Shown here: positions 16,726 through 32,100 of the stretch, piece by piece
Layout: every line of letters starts with the position of its first letter
Position numbering within the stretch: position 1 is the first letter of the stretch
DNA from: a virus
Length of the DNA: 56,697 nucleotides
Virus record (IMG/VR): IMGVR_UViG_3300021141_000011
Coordinates: 1 to 56,697 of that record
Strand: one strand, 5' to 3'
Notes under the pieces: model-generated
Told to the model about the DNA's origin: nothing
Seen by the model: only the letters and a program-made list of their open reading frames with translations
Databases searched by the model: none
Made by a program: the position numbers and the translations under genes

Positions 16726-19700
16726 ATGGCACGCACCACTAGACAAACAGTTGTATTTGGCGTTGAAGACTGGAAACGCATCTATCAGACCTTTAGAGAA
16801 GCTGACTTTCAAAGCTACGACTTTGAAACTTTGCGAAAAAGTTTTGTAGATTATCTTCGACAGTACTATCCTGAAACATTCAATGACTACATTGAAAGTT
16901 CAGAATTTATTGCATTACTAGACGTTGTTGCATTCATGGGTCAGGCAATGGCCTTCCGTAACGATCTGAACACCCGTGAAAATTACATAGACACGGCTGA
17001 GCGTAGAGACTCAGTGGTGCGCCTGGCCAACCTAGTGAGTTACACTGCCAAAAGAAATACGGCTGCTCAAGGTTACCTCAAAGTATTTTCAGTGCAGACC
17101 ACTGAAAATGTCACAGACTTCAACGGGATTGACCTAGCCAACGTTACTATCAACTGGAACGATCCTACCAATTTCAACTGGGCAGAACAATTCACAGCCA
17201 TTTTAAACGCTGCTCTAGTGGACACTCAACGTGTGGGTCGTCCAGGCAATCGTCAAGACATTGTGGGTGTAAACACATCTGAATATGCTATCAACCTGGT
17301 TCCAGGATTCTTGCCTGTGTTGCCATACAATGTTACTGTGGACGGCGTCAACATGCCGTTTGAAGCAGTAAATTCTACATCCGTGGGCCAAGACTACATC
17401 TACGAGCCTGCCCCTGTGGCCAACGGCATTTTTAATATCCTGTTCCGCAGCGACTCGCTGGGATTTGCAGCAGCCAATACTGGCTATTTCTTTTATTTCA
17501 AACAAGGTGTGTTGCAAAGTCAAGATTTTAATCTGGCAGAACGAATCAGTAATCGCACAGTCAACATCAACATTGAAGGGGTTAACAATGAAGACCGCTG
17601 GGTGTTCCAGTTGGACAATGTGGGTACTGTTGTAAGCCAGTGGCAATATGTAGAATCAGTTTTTGCTGCGGCAGCAGAACAGTTAACACCTGATCAACGC
17701 AAATTGTTTTCCACAACATCAAGAACCAACGATCAGATCACTTTGACATTCGGTGATGGTGTGTTTTCTGCTATTCCAGTGGGACTGTTCCGTGCTTATG
17801 TTCGTGCATCCAACGGCCTGCAATACATTATCAATCCTGAAGAAATGCAGAGTGTAGTCTTGCCAATCAGCTACATCAGCAGAACTGGTCAGTTGCAAAC
17901 AATCACATTCACCTGTGGCATCACCACTCCTGTCAGCAATGCGCAGGCCAGAGAAACTCTAGACGAAATCAAGCAACGTGCCCCTGCTAGATACTACACA
18001 CAAAATCGCATGGTCAACGGTGAAGACTACAACAACTTTCCGTTTACCTTGTACAACTCAATTATCAAAAGCAAGGCCCTGAATCGTGCCAGCATTGGTA
18101 CCAGTCGATATCTTGACCTGGTGGACAACACAGGCAAATACAGTTCAACCAATATTTTTGGATCCGACGGTGCCTTGTGGGAACAAAATCAACTGCCCAC
18201 GTTTGTATTCTCGTGGTTGAATCGCAATGACATTGCTAGCGTAATCACCAACCAGATACAACCACTGTTAATTACCAACGGTTTTACGCAATTCTATTAT
18301 GCAAATTTTCCAAGACCAAACCTGGCGGTACTCAACATCACTTGGAATCAAAGTACCACAATGGCCAATGAAACCACTGGCTATTTTGTAAATGCCACTG
18401 GTGGTCCTGTTCCGATTGGCACCTTTTCTAGCAACAACACAAAATATATTCAAGTAGGTAGCCTGGTAAAGTTTGCTGCACCTGCTGGCTACTATTTTGA
18501 TGCCAACAATAGACTCAAACTAGGAACTCCGGTTCGTGCAGACGAAACACTGACCATCTGGGCCAGTCCAAGCATTATTGTTTTGAATGGTACCAATCAG
18601 GGTCAGGGCAACTTTGACAACGGAACCGGCCCAGTTACACTCAATAATTTTGTGCCCACAGGAGCAATACCTGTGTCCGTAATTCCGTTACTGGTCACAG
18701 ATATTCCGGCCAGCCTTGAATCGTCAATTGCTGATCAGATTTTGTTGTTTAGAAACTTTGGACTTGGCTATGATAATACCACACAGACCTGGTATCTGAT
18801 TACATCCAATAATCTTGCCGTCAATGCGGACTTTAGTCTGGCCGACGCACAAGATACATCGGGCACAGGCCAAGATGCAAGCTGGGTTATTCAATGCCTG
18901 ACAGATGGCCTCAGCTATACGGTGACCAGCCGTTCACTAATATACAACTTTGGATCTGTGCTGCAAACAAGATTTTTCTTTGAATCGGGACAACGCATTT
19001 ATGACACTCGCACAGGTACAACAATCAGCGACTTTGTTAAAGTGTTGAGAACCAACAGCTTGCCTGATTCCAATCAACCCCTGCCGGGCGACATCAGTCT
19101 TTCTATCATTGGTCAGCCAGTTGAGTCAGACGGATATGTCGACGACTATCAAGTGATTGTCAGTTATCAAGATGTTGATAGTGATGGGGTAGCAGATGAT
19201 CCTGATTTCTTTGATGAAATTGTAGCACCATTGGTTGTTCCTAATTCAAAATTGGTATTCTTTGAAAAGACTGTGGACTTTGACAATTTACAACGTTATA
19301 TTTTGGTTGAGCCAGGCCGCGTGGTCAGTGAATTTGCTACCAAGAATGATATTGAAGCAGTCAAGGGAGAATATGTAGCAGGACAAATTTTCTATGCCTA
19401 CAATCAAGAAATTTATGTTGGACCCCTGGCCGGCCAGGTGGGTGCTTTTTATGAACTAGCGGTTAGTACAACATTTGTAAGATCACTTGTAGATGTATCG
19501 TCAGATTGGATTGCACGAATAGGCCGTCAAAGTTTGTATTTTCAATACAGACACAATGCTCCGTTGACTTCTCGTATTGACCCAGGGACTACCAACATCA
19601 TTGACTTGTATGTGGTCACACAAAGCTATTATAATGCTTATCAAAACTGGATTAGAGACACCACCGATACGGTGCCTAAACCTAGTGTGCCCACAATCAA

Positions 19701-20166
19701 TGAGTTGTCAACCGCTTATCAAAATCTCAACAACTACAAGATGATTTCAGACAATGTGGTTGTAAATTCAGTGGTATTCAAGCCACTGTTTGGCGCCAAA
19801 GCAGCACAAGAACTCAGAGCCACAATCAAAGTTATTCGTGCAGCCAATTCAACAGCTAGCGAAAGTGAAATTAAAAATCTAGTAGTTGCCAACTTGAATG
19901 ATTATTTTTCAATTGATATATGGGACTTTGGAGATACATTTTATTTCTCAGAACTTGCAGCCTACATCCACAGAAATATGGGCGGCATTGTGAGTTCTGT
20001 GGTACTAGTACCTCTGGACCCATTAAAGAGTTTTGGTGACCTGTATGAAATACGGTCAGCCCCAGATGAAATTTTTGTCAATGCTGCTGGCGTCAGTTCA
20101 GTAGAAGTGATCACAGCATTGACATCAACCAATCTTAGAACCGCACCAGGCAGTGGAGTAATTTAA
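16726..20166 (+). CDS. gp6: Baseplate wedge protein gp6, enlarged
   Basis: 1146 residues. The N-terminus is typical of gp6: [55 protein letters not shown]. The C-terminal part (about 1010-1120: [36 protein letters not shown]) is baseplate J/gp6-like. gp6 forms the inner ring holding the wedges together and gates sheath contraction. T4 gp6 is 660 residues, so about 480 residues are added, mostly beta-rich material in the middle. Its stop overlaps the start of the giant downstream gene by 1 bp, matching the gp6-gp7 order. Confidence 0.9.
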   Translation: MARTTRQTVVFGVEDWKRIYQTFREADFQSYDFETLRKSFVDYLRQYYPETFNDYIESSEFIALLDVVAFMGQAMAFRNDLNTRENYIDTAERRDSVVRLANLVSYTAKRNTAAQGYLKVFSVQTTENVTDFNGIDLANVTINWNDPTNFNWAEQFTAILNAALVDTQRVGRPGNRQDIVGVNTSEYAINLVPGFLPVLPYNVTVDGVNMPFEAVNSTSVGQDYIYEPAPVANGIFNILFRSDSLGFAAANTGYFFYFKQGVLQSQDFNLAERISNRTVNINIEGVNNEDRWVFQLDNVGTVVSQWQYVESVFAAAAEQLTPDQRKLFSTTSRTNDQITLTFGDGVFSAIPVGLFRAYVRASNGLQYIINPEEMQSVVLPISYISRTGQLQTITFTCGITTPVSNAQARETLDEIKQRAPARYYTQNRMVNGEDYNNFPFTLYNSIIKSKALNRASIGTSRYLDLVDNTGKYSSTNIFGSDGALWEQNQLPTFVFSWLNRNDIASVITNQIQPLLITNGFTQFYYANFPRPNLAVLNITWNQSTTMANETTGYFVNATGGPVPIGTFSSNNTKYIQVGSLVKFAAPAGYYFDANNRLKLGTPVRADETLTIWASPSIIVLNGTNQGQGNFDNGTGPVTLNNFVPTGAIPVSVIPLLVTDIPASLESSIADQILLFRNFGLGYDNTTQTWYLITSNNLAVNADFSLADAQDTSGTGQDASWVIQCLTDGLSYTVTSRSLIYNFGSVLQTRFFFESGQRIYDTRTGTTISDFVKVLRTNSLPDSNQPLPGDISLSIIGQPVESDGYVDDYQVIVSYQDVDSDGVADDPDFFDEIVAPLVVPNSKLVFFEKTVDFDNLQRYILVEPGRVVSEFATKNDIEAVKGEYVAGQIFYAYNQEIYVGPLAGQVGAFYELAVSTTFVRSLVDVSSDWIARIGRQSLYFQYRHNAPLTSRIDPGTTNIIDLYVVTQSYYNAYQNWIRDTTDTVPKPSVPTINELSTAYQNLNNYKMISDNVVVNSVVFKPLFGAKAAQELRATIKVIRAANSTASESEIKNLVVANLNDYFSIDIWDFGDTFYFSELAAYIHRNMGGIVSSVVLVPLDPLKSFGDLYEIRSAPDEIFVNAAGVSSVEVITALTSTNLRTAPGSGVI

Positions 20167-23100
20167 TGGATAGAACAAGAACCGTAGATTTTCTACCACC
20201 AATATTTCAAACTGCTACCAACAAACAGTTTTTGGCAGCTACTCTGGATCAATTGGTTCAGGAGCCACAGTTTAAAAAGACACAAGGTTTTGTTGGTCGC
20301 AGAGTTGGCCCAGGTGTAAATCCCAATGACTATTATGTGATTGAGCCCAATGCCACCCGAGCAAATTATCAACTTGAACCAGGTGTAATCAGCCTAACTC
20401 CAGACACAACAGATATTTCTGATGCAATAACTTATCCTGGCATCACTGACGCACTGGCTCGCCAAGGTGCCAAGACAAACAACTCAGACAGATTGTATAC
20501 CAGTGATTACTATACCTGGGATCCGTTTATTAGTTTTGACAAATTTGCAAACTACAGTCAATACTACTGGTTGCCGGCTGGTCCGTTGTCAGTGGACGTT
20601 GGTGCCACAGTAATTCCACTAACAGATAGTTTTAACATTACCCGCGGTCTAGATGTGTATGAATTCTCAGGCGTTGCCGGTGAGAATCCCATCATCACTC
20701 TGGTTCGCGGTGGCAACTATGATTTTGTGGTGAATCAAGCTCCCAATGGATTTTTTATACAAACTGATCCTGGTGTCAACGGTCGCTTGCCTTATGCTCC
20801 TAATATCAGTTCAAGAGACGTACTTGGAGTGATCAACAACGGCGAAGACGCCGGCACAGTAACTTTTAATGTTCCGCTGAAAAACGCTCAGCAATTCTAT
20901 TATGATCTAACACTGGTACCAACTACCCCAACAGCAGGACAAGTGGACTTGATAACTGATTTGAAATTCAATCAGATCAACAACATATACCTGACAGAAT
21001 TTTTAGCACAATATCCGTCGGGTATTGATGGCATCACAAATCTCAACGGACGCACAGTGGTGTTCACCAATCAGATTGCTGACCCAACCGACGGCGGCTG
21101 GTTGATCACTAGTCAATTTGACCCATTGGCTCAGATTCCCACCAACAATGGATTGCTAGGTAGTTTTGACACACAAGTATACGATCAAACAACGCCAATT
21201 CTTAATGTTGACACACGATATAGTGTTTGGGCAATACAATACCAGTATGACAATGATGGAAATGCCATCCTGCAATTGTCATCAATAACACAGTGCCCAC
21301 TGCTGAATAAATTTATCGTGATGTTTGGGACCCAATGGGCAGGAACTCAGTGGTATCGTGATGCAGAAGGATACTTTGAAGAAATACCATTGCTCACAGC
21401 AATCAAAGATCTGCTGTGGTATCAAGATGGAACCAACCCAGAAATTTTTGGTCAGATTCGACTGATTGATCAGAGTCAGGTCGAAACACTGAACATAGTA
21501 ACTGACATCCTTGGCAAGAAAAATTATGTTGCACCCAACGGCGTGGTGTTTACCAACAATCTCAAAGTTATCTTTAGAGGCAGTGTTGTTCCTGCCGGTT
21601 ATCAGAATCAAACCTATTATGTGGCCGGAGTAGGCACAGCCATACAACTGTTGCCAATCACTGATTATGTTACTCCAGAGACCTACACCAAAAGCGCCAC
21701 GGTGCCGTTTGATTCGTTGCCGTTTGACATAGGCAACTTTGATGCCAGCCTAAATCAACCTCTGGTGCCTGATTATCTTACCATTGCACTGGATAGTCCT
21801 GATCGTAATGCCTGGACCAGATCTAATCGTTGGTTTCATATTGACGTCATCAATGCATCTGCAGAATACAACAACACAGTTCCACTAATAGACAATGCGT
21901 TTCGTGCCAAGCGACCTATCTTGGAATTCCGTGGTGGCACAAGATTGTTTGGCATGGGAACTCAGGCCAAGACACCAGTCAACATCATAGATTTTCAAAC
22001 AACCGACGCTTTGTCAACTATCAACGGCACCATTGGATACGCAGTTGACGGATATTCGTTTATTTCTGGAAGTCGAGTGATCTTTGCAGCAGACAACGAC
22101 CCGCAGGTTCGCAACAAAATTTATCTAGTGGAGTTTATCACTCCCAGCACAGATGGCAGCACGTTGATACTCCAACCAGTTATTAATCTAGTGCCTGCAT
22201 CTGACGCAGATGTCTTGATTGATCAATGCACGGTTTGCTCAAGCGGCAACACTTTGCAAGGAACAAGTTTTTTCTACGATGGTGTTCAATGGATCACAGC
22301 ACAAGAAAAAACATCAGTTAACCAGGCACCTCTATTTGATGTTTATGATCAAGATGACTTTAGTCTTGGTAATCGGGCAGTCTATCCTAGTTCGACGTTT
22401 GTAGGCAGCAAATTGTTCAGTTATGCTGTGGGATCAGGAGTTGAAGATACTGTATTGGGATTTGCTCTAAGATACCTCAGCATCAACAATGTGGGTGACA
22501 TTGTGTTTGACAATAACTTTTACACAGACACATTTATTCATGTAGACAACAATGTCAGCACTGAAAATCCCGTCAGCATTGGATTTGTTCGTCAATACGC
22601 TGATAGAACAGTGTATGAAAAAGAAATTGGTTGGCAACGTGCTGCAACCAAAAGTTTAATTTATCAACAATTTAGTTTTACATCAGTTGTTGACACACCC
22701 TTGGTACTTGATGTGGCTGTGGTTCCAACAGGAATCGTGCCCAGTGTTAAAATTTATGTAGGTAGTGTTTTCCAGGACCCCACAGCGTATACCTTTACCA
22801 CAACTGCCAATACTACCACAATTACATTTAACAGCAACATTGTTATAGTACCTGGCGATGTTGTTGAAGTGCTGGCCCTAAGTGATCAAATTAGTTCTGT
22901 GGGCTTTTATCAAGTTCCTGTCAATCTTGAAAACAACCCATTGAACGGCAACTCAGCAAACTTTACACTGGGCACAGTAAGAACACACTACGAAAGCATT
23001 GCACAGAATCTAGTGGCATTGACTGGCAAAGTCAACGGTGCCAACAACACACGCGATCTTGGTAATATTATTCCTTATGGTCTGAATATTCTGCAGCAAA

Positions 23101-26100
23101 GTTCGCCAATGACTCTGGCCGGTTATTTCTTACGTAAACCTGAATACGAAATTTTTGCTGCTCTTTCATACAACTCAAGAGAATACGAAAAATTCAAAGC
23201 ACAATTGTTGAACACAGCAGTGACCAATGATTATGTCAATCTCACTGTGCCAGAAATACTCACAGCAGTAATTTCTGACATCACACTTGGCCGTACCAGC
23301 AGCAATCCATTTTATTGGAGTGACATGTTGCCTACCGGCAGTGTGTACACACAACTACAAACCACAGTAACGCCAATTTCTACAGCGGTATTTGACACCA
23401 CACAGGTGTACAATTATACTTCAGCCAACTATCTTGGACTGCTGGTCTATGTAAATGATATTTTATTGACTCGAGATATTGGTTATGTGGTTGCCACAGA
23501 TGGCCCTAGAATTACTATCACAGTGCCACTGGCAGTGGGAGATGTAGTTGTCATACAAGAATATTCCGCAACCTACGGCAGCTATGTGCCAAACACTCCT
23601 ACCAAATTAGGCCTGTATCCAGCATATATTCCAGAAATTTTTCTTGATGAAACTTACGTAAATCCAGTTTTTGTTATTCGCGGACACGACGGATCTATTA
23701 CCAGAGCATTTGGTGATTTCCGTGATGCATTGCTGCTGGAGTTTGAGACCAGAATCTATAACAACCTTAAACTAGACGGTAATCCTGTGCCCTTGATTAC
23801 AGCTGAAGTTGTGCCTGGACAATTCCGTACTACTGATTATACACTTGGTGAGATAACAGACATTCTTAGCGAAGATTTTCTGACCTGGGTTGGCTGGAAC
23901 AAACTAGACTACAAAACACAAGATTATCAACAGAACAATCAATTCACCTGGAATTATTCCACAGCGTCAAACAAGTTGACTGTTAACCAGCCGCTGGTGG
24001 TAGGTGCCTGGCGCGGACTTTACAATTATTTCTACGATACAATTTATCCAAACACTAGACCCTGGGAGATGTTGGGTTTTAGTGTTATACCTGTATGGTG
24101 GGAAGACGAATATGGACCAGCCCCTTACACTTCGGGCAACTTGGTGCTCTGGGAAGACCTAGCAGCAGGCCTGGTTAGAGATCCTGTGGCTCCGTATGTG
24201 CTGCCAGAATACGTTCGTCCCGGGCTGACAGATGTGATTCCGTCTGGCAGCGAAGGTGCCTTGTTGAGTCCCATGCAAGTGATGGTAGGCAATTTCAACA
24301 GCAATGACTTCCGCAAGAGCTGGGTGGTAGGGGATGATGGTCCGGTAGAAAACGCCTGGCGTACCTCCAGTGCATATCCATTTGCTGCCATGCGACTGTT
24401 GGCCCTGACTCGCCCAGCAGAATTTTTCTCATTGTTTGCCGACAGAGATCTTTATCGATTTGACACGTCTATCAACCAGTATCTCTACAATGGACGTTAT
24501 AGACTAGACGCCAATGGTATTGAAGTGTATGGCAACGGCGTCAGCAAGGCCAGTTATATTGATTGGATTGTGGACTTTAACCGTGTGAGCGGAATTAATT
24601 CTACCACTGCTCTCACAGCTGATCTTAAAAATCTTGACGTGAGACTGTGCTACAGAATGGCATCGTTTACTGGTAAAAATCTCCTGGAAATTTACACTGA
24701 AAAATCCAGTCCCAACAGTCTGAACTCAACTCTGTTGCTGCCGGACGAAAGCTACAATCTCTTGTTCTACAAGAATGTGCCATTTGCTCAACTCACATAC
24801 TCAAGTGTGATTGTTCAAAGCACAACCACAGGCTGGGCAGTGTATGGCTACAACATGACTCAGCCATACTTCAGTATATTGCAAAGTCTAATCAATGGCA
24901 ATTTAGCAACTATTTCAGCCGGCGGTAGTACGGTGCGTGTTCCTGTGGAATACAGCAACAATGTGGTTCAAATACCATATGGCTATGTGTTTACCAATCG
25001 CACTCTTGTGGCAGACTTTTTACTAAGCTATGGCGCATTATTGCGGAGTCAAGGCCTATCATTTAATATATTGGAAAACGGATACGTGCTAGACTGGAAC
25101 CAGATGGTCAGCGAGTTCCTGTACTGGAGCAATCAGGGCTGGACCGACGGTGCTATCGTCAATCTCAACCCCGGTGCATCCCAACTAGTAGTAGAACGTG
25201 CCGGAGCAGTGGTTGATAGCATTGCTGTTCAAACTGCTGAAAACATGATACTCAATGCAGATCGTAAACCGTTCAATGCTAGAGATCTTGTGATTGAACG
25301 TAGTGACAACCGTTTTGCTGTGCGTAGTGTGACCAACGAAACCATCAACTTCTTGAACATCAAGTTTACCAGTTACGAAAATATGGTTGTGCTGGACAAT
25401 GTGAGTATTTTTGCAGACTTGATATATCAGCCAATTACCGGTGCAAGACAAGACCGTGTGAAATTGGTTGGAACAACCACAACTGAGTGGAACGGCCAGC
25501 TGAATGCACAAGGATTTGTTCTCAACCAGGACAACATCAAGCCCTGGAGTCAGAACGTCAAGTATGCTCGCGGCGAGATTGTAGAGTACAAAAACTTTTA
25601 TTACAGTGCAATTGACATTGTTCAGCCCAGCTCCAAGTTTGATTTCAACGAATGGACCATTTCGGACTATACCAAAATACAACAAGGTCTACTGCCCAAT
25701 TTGGCCAACAAGAGCAATCAACTGGCCAACAGCTACAACACATACACCGCCAATCTTGAACAGAATCAAGACTTGTTTTCATATGGCTTGATTGGATTCA
25801 AACCTAGACAATACATGGTTTCCTTGAATCTTGACAGCACTAGCCAGGTCAATCTGTATCAACAGTTCCTGGGCACCAAAGGCACTGTTAGAGCAGCTGA
25901 ACTATTTTCGTTTGCTGATCTGGGCCGCGGCCCTGCACAGTATGATATCTATGAAAACTGGGCAGTGCTGAGAGCCACATATGGTGCCAATGCCAATCGT
26001 AGTTTCTACGAATTGCAATTGAACGAAGCCTTGCTTGGAGCAAACCCCAGCTTGATACAAGTGGTACAGCCAGGAGAAACCAGCGAAGCCGATCAAACAG

Positions 26101-29100
26101 TATTGTTGAGCAACTTGTGGAAACAAAGCTACAAGATACCTAGCACTGATATTCTTACAACCACAACAGTCAACCCAACTGATGTGGCCCTGCCAGGTGC
26201 CGGCTATGTTAATCTTGATGACATTGACATTACTATATTTGATATCACCAACACAGCAAGTCTGGATGCAAATCTTGATCAAATTGGTGTAGGAACAGTT
26301 ATCTGGGTGGCCAAGATTAACGACTACGACTGGAACATCTATCGAACAAGCCAGGTTCCTGGTTATATTTCTTCAGTAAGCAGCAATCTTGATGGAACCG
26401 CGGTGTTGACATTTACTGTACCACATGGCATCACAGTTGGCCGTCAGGTTGTGGTAAGATTTTTCTCCATAGAAGTTGATGGAGTGTACCGAGTAATCAA
26501 TGTACCCAACATTACTCAAATTGTTGTTGATTTTTCTTTTGCGAATGGTGGCCAGCTTGTGGCCACAGGAACTGGCATTGGATTTGTGCTGCAAACTCAG
26601 CGTGTGGCACAAGCCAGCGACATAATAACCTTGCCATATGCCAATGACTTATTGCCAGGCAACAAGGTATGGGTCGACAACAACGGTGCCGGCCTATGGG
26701 AAGTATTAGAAAAACAAATAGTATTTTCTTCTGCAACAGAAATAACAGCAACGAATCCTGTGACCAACAGCAAGTTTGGGCAAAGCGTAGCTCAAGCCAA
26801 GAGCAACTTGTATGCTATTGTTGGTAGTCCTGCATATAGCCAAGGCTACGGCGATGGTGCATTATATACCTATGTTCGCACATCATCTGCTCCGTTTACT
26901 GAAAATTCAACACTAGAACTTGATGGCGCTGTAGATACTGTGGGCTTTGGATCCAGTGTCAGCATTGGCAATCAAACATGGCAAGCAGTGGGCGCACCAG
27001 CAAGTTACAACAACAGAGGATACGCATCAGCTGTATATCGCCAACCAGATTCAGCAAGTTTTATCAATGCCAATCTGCTAACAGTGCCAGACATTAGAGA
27101 TCTAGCATTGCCAGCAGAATTTGGATATAGTGTTGCTGTCAGTCCTGACGAACACTGGATGTATATTGGTGCGCCGGGTATCAACAAAGTATTTGCGTAC
27201 GGGTTGGTTGAAGTTGAAAATCAATCAGTTGCGTATGTGGCTGATGGTCAACAATTTACATTTAACTTCAGCGATCATATAATAATTGATACCGGCTATG
27301 ACCAACAACTTATTGTGGTGTTGAACAATACACTGTTGACATACGGAGTAGACTATTCTCAAACAGCAACAAACATTGTGTTTGCTGCCGCTCCTGCAAA
27401 AGATCTGGTCTTGAAGATTGTTCGTAGAACTCAGTATTCTTACACCGGCAACGGATCAACCACACTGTTCTCACTAAACGAATACCTGTATTCTGCTACC
27501 AATATCTACAGTTTCAAAGTTACGGTCAACAGTGTGTTGCAACGTCCAGGCATTGATTATGATTTTGATTACGACGATAGTACTGTTGTTGACAGAGACT
27601 TGATATTCTTTACTGCACCCAGCAACGGAGCAACAATCACGGTTGCAACACAGAGTTATTTTGTTTTTGTTGACACTATTGAATTCACACAACAAGTAAC
27701 GGCATCAATATCAGGAACCACACTAACAGTGTCTAGTGTACAACCAGGAGCATCAGCACTTACTGTGGGCATGAACCTAAGCGGTGCAGGCCTGGCTCAA
27801 GGAACAAAAATCACAGCGTTGTTGACAGGCACCGGGGCCGCAGGAACATATCAGGTAAACGTCAATCAAACTGTAGCTTCCACTACGATTACTGCTAGAC
27901 TAGGTGACTCTGCCAGATTTGGCGAAAGTTTGAGTTGTACCACTGATGGCCGTCAGGTCATGGTTGGCACACCAAATGACTATTACAATGCAACTACTGA
28001 TGCTGGTGCAGTATATGTATTTGATCGTGCGGTGCAGAATTTTGTTGTAACCAATGCGGCAACGCTGATCTATAAGGTCGACGGAACTCTAATTGAGCCA
28101 ACATCTGTAATTCTAAACAATTCATTCTTGACCAATACCGAAGGAAATGTCACAGGAACTTTCACCGTGAGTCGAGATATCAACACCGGTGTTAGAAATA
28201 CTGTCACAATTGATACACCACTGGCAGTGGGCGACATAATTGAAATTGAAGTAAACAAATTTAATCTGCTGCAGATTGTTGGCGCCATTGCTCCGTTCCA
28301 GAGTGCTAATTTTGGCGCTGCTATTGACCTGTGCAAAAGCAATTGCAGCTTGTACGTGGGTGCACCACAAGATGGATCAGTACTGCCTGCTGCAGGCTTG
28401 GTCCAGCGCAATGTAAATCAAAGTCGAGTGTACGGTATAACAGCCAGTACCAATCCTGGCCCTCGGTTGATTCCTGGTGAAACAATTAGAATCAATGACC
28501 AGGAGGTTGCATTATCTCAGCCAGTGGCCTGGAACAGCGCATCGACATACACAGTGGATACCATTGTTGATTATGGACTGAGTCTCTACATTTCAATCAG
28601 ATCAGTACCAACAGGAACAGCACTATCTAACACCACATACTGGCAACCCAGCAGCTGGACAGCAGTGCTAGCACAAGACATCAACAGTGCAGGCATAGAC
28701 AACGTTGTGGCCACTGCTGGCGTAGCAGGCACAGCCAACTATGGCCTGATAACAATTGCTGTTAAAAATATTTTGGCAGCTGATGCTGGCAACCGACTCA
28801 CAGTGTTGCCCGGACTGGTTGGAACCACATTCCAACGCCTGGTATTTGAAACATTTGCATACACTCAAACTGTTGAAAGCCCAGCACCTGCAGCATATGC
28901 CGGATTTGGATCAGCAGTAAACATTGATTCGTTTGCTACCACTCTCACAGTGGGTGCTCCTCGTGGCAATCTGTATCGTCCAAATACGTTTGATGCTGGA
29001 ACCACGTACTTTGATAGTCGAACCACAACAATAAGTGGTCCATTGACACAAAGTGGCGTGGTATACACTTATGATTATTTGCCCAGTGCCAGCGATTCAA

Positions 29101-32100
29101 TCGGCAATCCGGGTAAATTTGCATTTGGTCAACAAATATATGATCAACGAGTACAAGAACTAGATCTGTTTGGAACATCCATTGATTATACCAACGGCGT
29201 ATTGTTGATTGGTAGTCCAGGCAGTGACATTGACGACAGTACTCAGAGCGAGCTGGATTATGGTCGGGTTGCTGTGTTTAGAAATCTCACACTGACTCCG
29301 GCCTGGACAACAATACACCAACAGTTGCCTGTGGTGGATGTCAAGTTGGTCAATTCAGTATTCACATATGATCGTGTCACTGGTGCAAAAACCAATTTCT
29401 TTGATTTCTTTGATCCTTTGCAGGGCAAAATCCTCGGTGCTGCACGAGAAAATATCAACTATATTGGTGCAGTAGATCCTGCGGCCTACAATGTGGGACC
29501 AGTCAACAACTATGGCAGAATCTGGGGACAAGTACATGTGGGAGAAATTTGGTGGGACACCAACAATGTTCGTTTTATTGATCCAAATCAAGACAGCATT
29601 GTGTATGCGGCACGCCGCTGGGGCCAAGTGTTTCCAGGATCCACAGTAGATGTATATCAATGGGTGGCCAGCAGCCAACCGCCTGCAACTTACGCCGGCG
29701 AAGGTACTCCTAGAAGTCTGGTCAGTTACGATTTGTCAACTGGACTAAATCTTGATGGGCTTTTCACCACAACATATTATTTCTGGGTCCGCGGCATTAC
29801 ATCAATTGACACTAATGCAGGAAAAACGCTCAGCACCACTGGCGTTGCCAGATACATTGAAGAACCTCGTAGTTCGGGTATTCCGTATGTGGCGTTTGTT
29901 AGTCCCAGTGCCACTGCTATCTATAATGCAGTCAATGATATTTCTGCACAAGATACTATTTTGAGCATTGAGTTTGATAGAGAATACACCGACGACAACG
30001 TTCACGTGGAATACAGCCTGATTCCAGAAAATCGTGCCGATGGATTCTTGCCAGATAATTTGTATCTCAAATTCCAGGATTCTTTGTGCGGTGTTAATAC
30101 TGTTGGTGCCAAGGTACCGGACCCAAATCTAAGTCCGGCCAACAGCTACGGTGTTCAGTTCAGACCACGTCAGTCAATGTTTGCTAACAGATTCCTGGCA
30201 CTAGAAAATTATTTTGTAAGAGTCAACAGTGTGCTTGTACAATTTCCTATCTCAGAAACTCGCAGTTTTACCTTGTTGAATTCCAGCGAACCAGAGCCAA
30301 CTGCGGGCACAGGAGCCTGGGACAAACGTGTGGCCAATCTTGAAGAACTCAGCTATCAAGATTTTGCCATAGTACCTGTGGGTTACAAGTATCTGGTTGC
30401 AGCTGATTCTGCGCAAAATGGTTTATGGACCATATACAGCGTTACCACAACAAAAACGTTTGCATCGTTGATGCTGGTGCGAGTACAAAATTACGACACC
30501 CGCAAATACTGGAGTTACATTGACTGGTATCTGATTGGTTACAATCAGAGCAGTCAGATAGTAGCCGAAGTACTGGTCTATAGTAGTCTTGACACACTTA
30601 GTATATACACCGTTCCTGTTGGTGCCAGTGTAAGAGTCACGGCCAATGCCCAAGGTAAATGGGAAATTTATCTACGAACTGACACTGGTTGGGATCGAGT
30701 AGGCCTGCAGGATGGCACCATTGCTATTGCTGCCGAACTGTGGGATTATCAACTGGGACGCTTTGGGTTTGACTCTGAAGTGTTTGATGCGCAATATTTT
30801 GATCAAGAACCAGTGATAGAAACTCGCAAAATTATTCAAGCCATCAATCAAGAATTGCTGATCGGCGAATTGTTGATTGAACGAAACAAAGCTCTAATAC
30901 TGATGTTTAACTTTGTGCTCAGTGAATTTGAAGCCCCTGACTGGTTGAGCAAAACCAGCTTGGTTGATGTTGATCACAAGATCCGTCAACTGTTGCCATT
31001 CCAGACTTATCAACGTGACAATCAAGACTTTGTGGTGGACTATATCAAAGAAGTCAAACCATATCATGTGCATATCCGCGAGACCAATCTAATATACGAT
31101 GGTTCTGACGTTTATCAAGGCACTATGACTGACTTTGACGTTCCGAGTTTTTACAACACTATACAAATTCCAAATCAGTTCATGAGTCCAGTGTTAACAC
31201 CATACACTCAAAGCACTGCGGTGGGCACCGGCACATCAAACACCTACAGTGATACAGCACCCAACAGTCTGGTATGGCAAACAGAGCCTTGGAAATTCTG
31301 GTATAACAACTATACTCTAAGCATTCAAGACATTGTGGTTGTAGACGGCGGCGTTGGATATACCGATCCTCCTATTGCCACAGTTACTGGAGATTGTTTG
31401 ATACAGGCTACCATGACTGTGGACGTTAACAGCGCAGGAAAAATTACTGGAGTAATTATAACTGAGCCCGGAGCCGGTTACCTGACCACAGCACTGATAG
31501 AATTGTCAGGCGGCAATGGTGTGGGTGGCAGAATTGTTGCAGTAATGGGCAATGGACTGGTACGCAGCATCAACACCACAATCAAGTTTGACAGATATCA
31601 ATATGTGAGTACCATCCTAGATTGGGAACCAACAGTTCAGTACGACAACGGAACTTTGGTTCGATATGACAACAGAGTATGGGAAGCCAGCAATGCCGAC
31701 TCAAGTGCAGTGCAATCTGTAACGTTTGATCCTGAACAATGGACCCTGGTCAGTGCATCTACCCTGTCCGGCGTGGATAGAACCATGGGTCTGTATGTGC
31801 CTACTGCCAATGAACCTGGGCTAGATTTACCCTTGTTGATTGATGGTATTGATTATCCAGGTGTGCAAGTTACAGCACCCACATTTGATCAGAACTCAGG
31901 ATTTGATGTTGGAAATTTTGACATCAATCCGTTTGATAATATTGCATATGGCCCCGAGGGTCTTCCTACATATGATCCTGCAATTCTAGATGCCATCTAC
32001 GAAAGTCGTTTTGTTGATATCTATCTTGGCACAAGACCCTATGATGTAAATGTGGTTGGCGGCGAATTTGTTGGTCCTTATGAAAGCCATGCTCCGGAAG

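Noticed and set aside
25185-25685. 166-codon minus-strand frame within the giant gene
   Set aside because: Antisense to well-supported coding sequence, with no promoter or ribosome site, and Cys/Val-rich in a way typical of shadows.
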